In this document: one piece after another, positions 49,269-59,000 of the stretch
How the letters are laid out: every line of letters begins with the position of its first letter
Position numbering within the stretch: position 1 is the first letter of the stretch
Assembly (NCBI RefSeq): GCF_003989795.1
Contig: NZ_RZHG01000001.1
Coordinates: 62,001-126,000, forward strand
Length of the DNA stretch: 64,000 bases
Direction of reading: 5' to 3'
From: Vreelandella andesensis
Lineage (GTDB): Bacteria > Pseudomonadota > Gammaproteobacteria > Pseudomonadales > Halomonadaceae
Notes under the pieces: model-generated
What the model saw: only the letters and a program-made list of their open reading frames with translations
Told to the model about the DNA's origin: nothing
The model's database searches: none
Made by a program: the position numbers and the translations under genes

Positions 49269-50060
49269 AGGCTGTGTCCAAGTTAGGTCTCGTCAGTGAA
49301 AGTGAGCAGTATAGGTCGCAATTTTTATTAGATTTTAGAAACCACCATAGTGCCATTGTTAAATACTTACTCTGAAATAAGAGTTTTGCAAGTAGAAAAA
49401 CTCGTTAAGTGCTTCTTTTATTAGCTACTAATCTAGTAATCGGTACTGAACTTACCCCCAGTTAGGCCTTGGTATCTTCTCGCTTTCTTTTAACTAAGGC
49501 TTAGCAGCGGTAAGGCCATGGTCGAAGCATGATTGATCACGTTGCAGGCTAACCGCTTCCAAGAATACGCATGTCGGCTGAAATGTAAATTGGTGAATAC
49601 AGTTACAAAAATAAAATTAAGTAAAAAGCAGACATTCATAAAGGAAATCGATTTTTTAGCGAGCTGATTAGTAAGTGATTACTCTTCTTTTAGCCATTGT
49701 GCCATGTGGTATCTGATAAAAATAATTGTTTTGATCCAGGATAATGTTCAATTTTTTCACTATCTTTCATCAATAAAAACTAAAAAAGTTTCTATTAATC
49801 TAGTAATTAACGTTTATTTACAGTGTGGATACGGCCACACCTCTGTGCTAGCTTCAGTATTAAATATTGTTTCTAGCGCAGGTTCTGCTTCTGTACGCAT
49901 TTAATAACTGCTTCGTAGAAAAGTCTTATGAAGCGGGGAGAGTGCGGCTCCAAAGCGTACCTATAAAAGTGTGCTTAATTAGCAACGTCATGCCTGTCGC
50001 CCAAGAAGCTAGTGAACACTAATCATAAGAACACCTGGCGAGTTTAATGGGAGCAAGAGC
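49269..50060. promoter_or_regulatory. 792-bp AT-rich spacer upstream of the giant adhesin
   Basis: No convincing gene; a 66-codon frame at 49704-49904 lacks a ribosome binding site and resembles AT-rich noise. The stretch contains two overlapping inverted repeats that share GAGT: ACTCT/AGAGT (49369-49384) and GAGTTTT/AAAACTC (49381-49403). It is markedly poorer in G+C than the flanking genes, as expected of a silenced or regulated promoter region. A GGGAG ribosome binding site lies before ATG 50061. Confidence 0.5.
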
Positions 50061-53000
50061 ATGAATAACGTATTTCGCTTAGTTTGGAATCGTTCACTTG
50101 GGCGGTTAGTAGTTGCATCAGAAGCAGCGCGTAGTCGTAGGAAGGCTGCAAACTGCAGTCGGACAGTAAACCAGATTCCGTTATTAGCATGTCCGCAAAA
50201 AATGCTGTCTGCTTTTATGTTTAGCGCCTCCATAACTCTTGGTGGCGCTTTTTTTACGCCTAACAACGCTTATGCCTATGCCGTGGCTGGAGCAGATGCC
50301 TGTGCTAGCAATGATACGCAAATAGGTATAGGAGAAGACGCTACCGCATGTAGTGAAGGCGCTATAGCGATCGGGCAAAACGCAGGGGGAGCGGCGACGC
50401 TTAGCACTCTAAATACAATTGCAATTGGCAGAAATTCTGAAGCATTTAACGTGGTTAATGCTGGTGGTAACGAGCAAGCGGGTGTGGCCATTGGTTTTAA
50501 TTCCGCAACGTGGGGTGGCGTAGCGATAGGAGATTTAGCTCGCGGATCACTGAATTCTCCTTCAGTTGCCATAGGTGCGGGCAGCGAAGCATTAGGTAAC
50601 TTTTCCATTGCTATCGGTACTCATGAACATCAACGCACGCGGGCTAACTTCAATCAAGCAACGGCAATAGGTTCAAATGCAACAGCAGGAGGCGCTGGGG
50701 CGACAGCACTTGGGCGGCAAGCCTCTGCAACGGGTGTTTCAGCAACAGCGTTGGGAAGAGCGTCCATAGCCTCAAGTGAGAATAGTCTAGCTGTTGGCCA
50801 AGGTGCTAATGCATTAGCACAATTAGCTAATGCATTAGGTGTGCAATCAGAAGCAGGAGGGCTTGCTTCTCTGGCATTAGGGCCAGCGGCAAAAGCGCTG
50901 GCTGAAAGTAGTGTGGCGGTGGGGCGGCGTACTGAAGTCTCTGGAGTTCAAAGCATTGGTATAGGTCTGGATGCGCGTGCAACGGATAACGATGCCATTG
51001 CCATGGGTACTGACGCCGAAGCATCCGCTACTAATGCCATTGCTATTGGTAAAGGCAGTGTTGCATCGGGTATCGACACTGGCGCTATCGGCCGGGGGGC
51101 GGTTGCTACTGGCTCCTGGGCAGTGGGTACCGGGGCCAATGCCAGTAATGGCGGTCAGGCTTTCGGTGAATTCAGTACCGCCAGTGGCAACAATGCTTCC
51201 GCCTACGGCCAAAGTGCAACAGCAACGGGTGATTTTTCTAGCGCTCTTGGTACTAATGCAACAGCACAAGGTAATCGTTCGGTCGCTATTGGTGATGATG
51301 CTTTGTCCGAAGGCATCGTCGTATCAGTTGATGCATTGGACGGCGCTAGTAACCCAAATGGATATACATTGGGTGATGATTTACCAACGACTGCTGTGGG
51401 AGCAGGCTCTCAAGCCATTGCAGGGACTGCTATTGGGCACGATGCCGTAGCAGGCCAGGATATTGGGGCAACTACGAATACTGGGACTGCTATAGGTGCA
51501 GGCGCACAGGCGATCGGCAATGTTTCAATCGCTATTTCTCCGGCTGCCTATGCACCTGCCATTGCAGCAGGGCGTGGTGCCATTGCTCAGGGTTTTGATG
51601 CCCGTGCAAGTGGGGATGACTCGATTGCGATAGGCAGTTTAGCTGAAGCTTCTGCCGAAAATGCTATTGCGATGGGGATTGATGCCGAAGCATCCGCTAC
51701 CAATGCCATTGCTATTGGTAAAGACAGTGTCGCATCGGGTATCGACACTGGCGCTATTGGCCGGGGGGCGGTTGCTACTGGCTCCTGGGCAGTGGGTACC
51801 GGGGCCAATGCCAGTAACGGCGGTCAGGCTTTCGGTGAATTCAGCACCGCCAGTGGCAACAATGCTTCCGCCTACGGCCGAAGCGCAACAGCAACGGGTG
51901 ATCGTTCGAGTGCTTTAGGTACAGAAGCGTCAGCAGAGGGGAATTTTTCTACTGCGGTTGGCTATCAAACGAAGGCTGTGGGTAATAACTCCTATGCTGG
52001 AGGCTATCTAAGTTCTGCTCAAGGTGTAGATTCGAGTGCGATTGGTAGCGGTGTTGTCGCCACCGGTGAAGCAGCCGTTGTCATCGGTAGGAATTCTGAA
52101 GCCTCAGGCCTGCAATCATTTGCTGTTGGTCATAATACAGAATCTTCCGGACAGGATTCAGTAGCACTAGGAACCGCAGCAAAGGCCACTGGGCTGAGTT
52201 CTATCGCCATTTCCCGTGGCGCGTTTGCCCTTGCTGATTATGCGACGGCTCTTGGGGGAGAAAGTAATGCAAACGCAATATATGCAACAGCGATTGGGAG
52301 TTTTTCAACGGCAGATGCCGAAAGTTCAACAGCAATTGGTGATTCGAGCAACGCAACGCTAGATGATAGCGTCGCACTGGGTTCTAATTCGGTGGCGAAT
52401 ACTGCTTCTGGAATATCAGGTTATAAGCCCTTTGGTGCAACCGCTGCAGATACGACCGCCATAGATGGCACCGTTGCCACCCAAGCAGCGGTAGATATCG
52501 GTAGCCGCCAGATTACCAGCGTAGCAGCTGGTACTGAGCTGGATGATGCGGTTAATGTCAGCCAGTTAGTTGCAGCACAATCTAATGTTGAAGCGGGCAC
52601 AAATATTACCAACGTGACGGCCACCGAAAATCCCGATGGTGGAACTATCTACACCGTGAATGCGGAGGGCGCGAGCGTCAGTGCGGGTTCCGGTGCCGTC
52701 GACGTCACCGCTGCTGCTCCTAACGCTGACAATGTAACTGACTACGCCGTGGATCTTAGTCAAGCCAGTAAAGACAGCCTGACACTGGCCGACTCCGCAC
52801 TCCAAACCGTGGTCACCCAGATCGATGGTACAGACGTTAAAACGCTGGACCAGAACGACAACGTCGCCAATTTCGTCAGCGGCCAGAATATCGACCTGAT
52901 TGATAATGGCGGTGCGATCGAAATCGCCACGCTGGACAACGTCACCTTCACCGATATCCAAACCGACACGCTGACCGCTGGCCCGGTTAATATCGGCGCT

Positions 53001-56000
53001 GCGGGCATTGATGCAGGCAACACCACCATCTCCAATGTCGCGCCCGGCACCCTTGGCACCGATGCGGTCAACATCAATCAGTTGGAAACTAGCGCTGCGG
53101 CCTCAAGAACGGAGGTCACCGGCGGTACCAACATCGCCGGTGTTGATCAAATCACCGGCGCAGATGGCCAGGATATCTACACCGTTAACGCCGATGGGGC
53201 GAGCGTCAGTGCGGGTTCCGGTGCCGTCGACGTCACCGCTGCCGCCCCTAACGCTGACAATGTAACTGACTACGCCGTGGATCTTAGTCAAGCCAGTAAA
53301 GACAGCCTGACACTGGCCGACTCCGCACTCCAAACCGTGGTCACCCAGATTGATGGTACAGACGTTAAAACGCTGGACCAGAACGACAACGTCGCCAATT
53401 TCGTCACTGGCGATAACATCGTACTCAGCGACGAGGCGGGTGGCATTAAGATAGCCACTAGCGCGGATCTTACCGCTGACAGCCTGACGATTAACAACGG
53501 CCCGACGCTGAACGACACCGGCATCAACATGAACGGGGGTACCATCACCAACCTTGGTGATCCGGTCAACAACACCGATGCCGCCAACAAGCAGTATGTC
53601 GACCAGACCGAAACCGACCTGATCAACCTGGGCATGAGCTTTACTGGCAATGACGCCACCGCAGGTGTCGTTCAACGAGACCTCGGGCAAACCCTGGCGA
53701 TTACCGGCGACGCTACTGCCACTGGCACCTACAGCGGCACCAACCTGCGCACGGTAACAGACCCGGTCAATGGCACGATTAAACTGGAAATGGCAGATTC
53801 GCCGCAATTCGGCAATGTCACCATCAATGACGGCGGCGGCGACACCGTCAATAACCTGAGCAACCTGAACTTCGATGGCGATAACATTGTTAGCGGCCAG
53901 GCAGCAACGGAAGACCAGCTCAAGCAGGTGAGCGATATTGCCAACACCGGCTGGGATGTACAAACCAACGGCGACACCGCCACCAATGTAGCCCCCGGGG
54001 ATACGGTCCAGTTCCTGGATGGCAAGAACGTTGATATCACGCGTAACGGCACGGATATCACGGTCGCCACGGCGGATGATGTGGTCTTCGATAGCGTCAC
54101 CATCACCAACGGCCCGACGCTGAACGATAACGGCATCAACATGAACGGTAACACCATCACCAACCTGGGCGACCCGGTGAATGGAGGTGATGCGGTTAAT
54201 CTCAATTACTTCGATGAAAACCGCACTCGCTACTACAGCGTCAACGATAACGGTGTCATCGGCGGCAACTTTAATAACGATGGTGCCACAGGTGTTAACG
54301 CCATGGCAGCTGGCATCGCGGCCAGCGCGACCTCAGAGAATGCGACTGCCATTGGTCCCTCTGCTGTTGCATCAGGGACGGGGTCTGCAGCGATTGGCTT
54401 TAACGCTAGCGCTCAAGGCGCGAATAGCTTCGCTCTGGGTGAAACGTCAAATGCAGTAGGGGAAAACAGCCTGGCATTGGGCGCAGATTCCACCGCTAAT
54501 ACGCGTTTCTCAACAGCCCTTGGTCGCGGTACGCTCGCCACTGGCCAGGGTGCTATTGCCTTAGGTGGTGGCACCGCAACGGATGCCGCCAGAGCCACTG
54601 GCACTGGCGCGATCGCCATTGGTGGCTATGGCGCCGCTGGCAGTGGTGGCGCTAACGCCAACGTCAATTATTCTGTTGCTTTAGGTAGCGGTGCGCAGGC
54701 AAGTGCTAGTGAAGGCGATGTGGCCCTGGGTAGCGGCTCACAAACCGCGACGGCGAACCCTGTTACCAGTGCCACGGTTGGGGGCACTACTTATGACGGT
54801 TTTGCGGGTACTGCACCTACCAGTGTCGTTAGTGTGGGCAGCGCAGGTGAAGAACGCCAGATTACCAACGTCGCGGCTGGTCGTATCACCAACACCAGTA
54901 CGGATGCCATCAATGGCAGCCAGTTGTTCAGTGTGGTTGAAGGCGTGGTTGATACCGGTTTCAACCTCTCCGCTGATAATGGCGCGGATGACACCGTCAA
55001 GCTGGGAGAAACCGTCAATTATACCAACACGGACGGCAACCTGATCGCGACAGTTAATAATAACGAAATCGTCTACGATCTGGCGGACACTCTTAACGTT
55101 GATACCGTTAATATCACCAACGGCCCGACGCTGAACGGCAACGGCATTGATATGGGCGGTGACACCATCACCAATCTGGGCGACCCGGTGAATGACGGGG
55201 ATGCGCTCAACCTTAAATACTTCGACGAAAACCGCACCCGCTACTACAGCGTGAATGACAACGGTGTCATCGGTGGCAACTTCAATAACGATGGCGCAAC
55301 GGGCTTAAATGCTATTGCTTCTGGCGTTAACGCCACCGCCAGCGGCGATGGCGCAGTGGCCATGGGCTTCGGTGCCAGTGCGCCGATTCGCGATAGCCTG
55401 GCACTGGGCAGTGGCTCCGTGGTGGATCGCGCTCTGGCACCGGATTCCGGCTTTATCCCGGCGGGCTCAGCCACTATAGAGTTCAACACCACCGATAAAG
55501 AACTGCTTGGTGCGATCTCTGTCGGCGATAGCGACTCCTACCGCCAGATCACCAACGTCGCCGACGGTACCCAAGCCCAAGACGCGGTCACCGTTCGCCA
55601 GCTGCAAGGCGCGGTAGGCTCAGTCGTGGAGTCTGGCACCAAATACTTCCGCGCCAACTCCACTCAGCCAGATTCACTGGCAGCAGGAGAAGACAGCATC
55701 GCGGTCGGGCCGACCACAGTCACCAATGGCGATAACGGCATCGGCATGGGTAATGGCGCCATTGTGGGTCAAATGGCCCCCGGCGGCACCGCGATTGGTA
55801 ATAATGCCGAAGTGCTGCTCTCTGATGGCATTGCGTTTGGCACCAACGCCCGCTCTGAAGCCCAACAAGGTATTGCCCTGGGCGCAGGTGCGACGGTCAG
55901 CCATGACCAAAGTGTGGCGCTGGGCAGTAATAGCAGCACCGAGGAAGCGGTGGGCACTAGTGGCGTCACCATCGCCGGTGACACCTACACCTTCGCAGGT

Positions 56001-59000
56001 ACCACGCCGGATAGCACGGTCAGTATCGGCAGCGAAGGCAACGAACGCACCTTAACCAATGTGGCTGCTGGCCGCGTCAGCGACACCAGCACCGATGCTA
56101 TCAACGGCAGCCAGTTGTTTGCTTCTAACCAAGCCATTGAAGAAGTAAGCGCGGTGGCCAATACGGGGTGGGATGTCCAAACCAACGGCGATACGGCGAC
56201 CAATGTGGCCCCAGGTGATACTGTCCAGTTCCTGAATGGACAAAACATCGCCATCACCCGCGACGGCACCGATATTACCGTTGCCACCGCTGACAGCGTG
56301 GCCTTTGATGACGTGACCATTACTGGCGGCCCGACACTGTCTGGTGGCGGCATTGATATGAACAACACCACGATCAGCAATCTCGCCGATGGTGTGAACG
56401 CCCAAGATGCAGTAAACCTCAGCCAACTGGAAACTAGCGCCGCCGCCTCGAAAACGGAAGTGGCAGGCGGCACTAACGTGGCAAGTGTCAATCGAGCCAC
56501 TGGCGCGGATGGCCAGGATATCTACACCGTGAATGCGCAGGGCACGAGCGTCAGTGCGGGTTCCGGTGCCGTCGATGTTGCCGCTGCCGCTCCTAACGCC
56601 GACAACGTGACTGACTACGCCGTGGATCTCAGTCAAGCCAGTAAAGACAGCCTGACGCTGGCCGACTCCGCACTCCAAACCGTGGTCACCCAGATTGATG
56701 GCACGGACGTGAAGACGCTGGATCAGAACGATAACGTCGCCAATTTCGTCACTGGCGATAACATCGTACTCAGCGACGAGGCGGGTGGCATCAAGATAGC
56801 CACCAGCGCAGATCTTACCGCTGACAGCCTGACGATCAACAACGGCCCAACGCTGAACGGCAACGGCATCGATATGGGCGGCAACACCATCACCAACCTG
56901 GGCGACCCGGTGAATGACGGGGATGCGCTCAACCTTAGGTACTTCGATGCCAACCGCACCCGCTACTTCAGCGTGAATGACAACGGTGTCATCGGCGGTA
57001 ACTTTAATAATGACGGTGCCACAGGCTTGAATGCGATGGCGAGTGGTATAGGCGCTACCGCGATTGGCGAGGGCGCAGTGGCGATGGGCTTTGGTGCGAA
57101 TGCTCGAATACGCGGCAGTCTAGCGCTGGGCAGTGGGTCGGTGTCTGATCGCGCCCTAGCGCCCATCTCCGGCTTTATTCCGGCCAATGGCGCAACGATT
57201 GAGTTCAACACCACGGATAAAGAGTTACTGGGTGCTATTTCCGTTGGAGACGCCGATTCCTACCGTCAGATCATCAACGTTGCTGATGGTACCCAAGCGC
57301 AAGACGCCGTCACCGTTCGCCAGCTTCAAGGGGCAATTGGCTCTGTGGTTGATACAGGCACTAAGTACTTCCATGCAAACTCGACGGCCCCCGACTCAAT
57401 TGCCGTCGGCAATGACAGCATCGCGGTAGGCCCGACCACGGTCACCAATGGTGATAATGGCATCGGCATGGGTAACGGCGCGATTGTTGGCCAGATGGCC
57501 CCCGGCGGCACCGCGATTGGTAACAATGCCGAAGTGCTGCTCTCCGATGGCATCGCGTTTGGCACCAACGCCCGTTCCGAAGCCCAACAAGGTATTGCCC
57601 TGGGTGCAGGCGCGACGGTTAGCCACGATCAAAGTGTGGCGCTGGGCAGTAACAGCAGCACTCAAGAAGCGGTTGCTACTCAGGGCATTACGCTGATTGG
57701 CAACGATTACTCATTTGCAGGCACCACGCCGGATAGCACCGTTAGCATTGGTAGTGTCGGTAATGAACGCACGCTGACTAATGTCGCTGCGGGCAGGGTC
57801 AGTGACACCAGCACCGATGCCATTAACGGCAGCCAGCTGTTTGCTTCTAACCAAGCCATTGAAGAGGTAAGTGCCGCCGCTAATGCGGGCTGGAACGTCA
57901 CCGACGGTTCCAATGCCGCGAACATTGGCCCTAATGGTGAGGTAACGTTTACTGGGGATAGCAACCTCAACGTGGCGCAGACAGGTGTCGATGATGCTGG
58001 TGAAGTAGAAATCTCCCTTAACCGTGACCTTGACCTCGATAGTGTGACGAGTGGCAACAGCCAACTTACCAGCACGGGCCTGAGCGTAGACGATGGTAGC
58101 GGCAACCTCACCACTGTCACTAATGATGGTCTTGTCATAGCTGGCGGACCTAGTATCACGGCGAGTGGTGGCATTGATGCCAATAACCAGGTCATCAGTA
58201 ATGTAGGTGCGCCAGTGAATGAAGGTGACGCTCTTAACCTCAAGTACTTCGATGACAACCGCACCCGCTACTACAGCGTTAATGACGGCGGCACCATCGG
58301 TGGCAATTTCAATAACGATGGCGCCACGGGCCTGAACGCGATTGCCAGTGGGGTTAACGCCACTGCCAGCGGCGAGGGTGCCGTAGCCATGGGCTTCGGT
58401 GCCAGTGCGCCGATTCGCGACAGCCTAGCGCTTGGCAGTAGTTCTGTGGTGGATCGCGCCCTAGCGCCGGATTCCGGGTTTATCCCGGCGGGCTCGGCCA
58501 CCATCGAGTTCAACACCACCGATAAAGAACTGCTTGGTGCGGTCTCAGTGGGTGACAACGACTCCTACCGCCAGATCACCAACGTCGCCGACGGTACCCA
58601 AGCCCAAGACGCCGTCACCGTTCGCCAGCTGCAAGGCGCGGTAGGCTCAGTCGTGGAATCCGGAACCAAATACTTCCGCGCCAATTCCACCCAGCCAGAC
58701 TCACTGGCGGCAGGAGAAGACAGCATTGCGGTAGGCCCGACCACGGTCACCAATGGTGATAACGGCATTGGCATCGGTAACGGCGCCATTGTGGGTCAAA
58801 TGGCCCCTGGCGGCACCGCGATTGGTAACAATGCCGAAGTGCTGCTCTCTGATGGCATCGCGTTTGGTACTAATGCTCGTTCTGAAGCACAGCAAGGCAT
58901 TGCTTTGGGCGCAGGCGCGACGGTCAGCCATGACCAAAGTGTGGCGCTGGGCAGTAACAGCAGCACTCAAGAAGCGGTTGCGACCCAGGGCATTACGCTG

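Noticed and set aside
49704..49904. 66-codon frame in the spacer before the first adhesin
   Set aside because: No ribosome binding site, AT-rich composition, low-complexity hydrophobic and Lys-rich product; more likely chance.
53103..53963. 286-codon leftward frame as an independent gene
   Set aside because: Lies wholly inside the adhesin stalk; product is low-complexity and repeats with the stalk modules.
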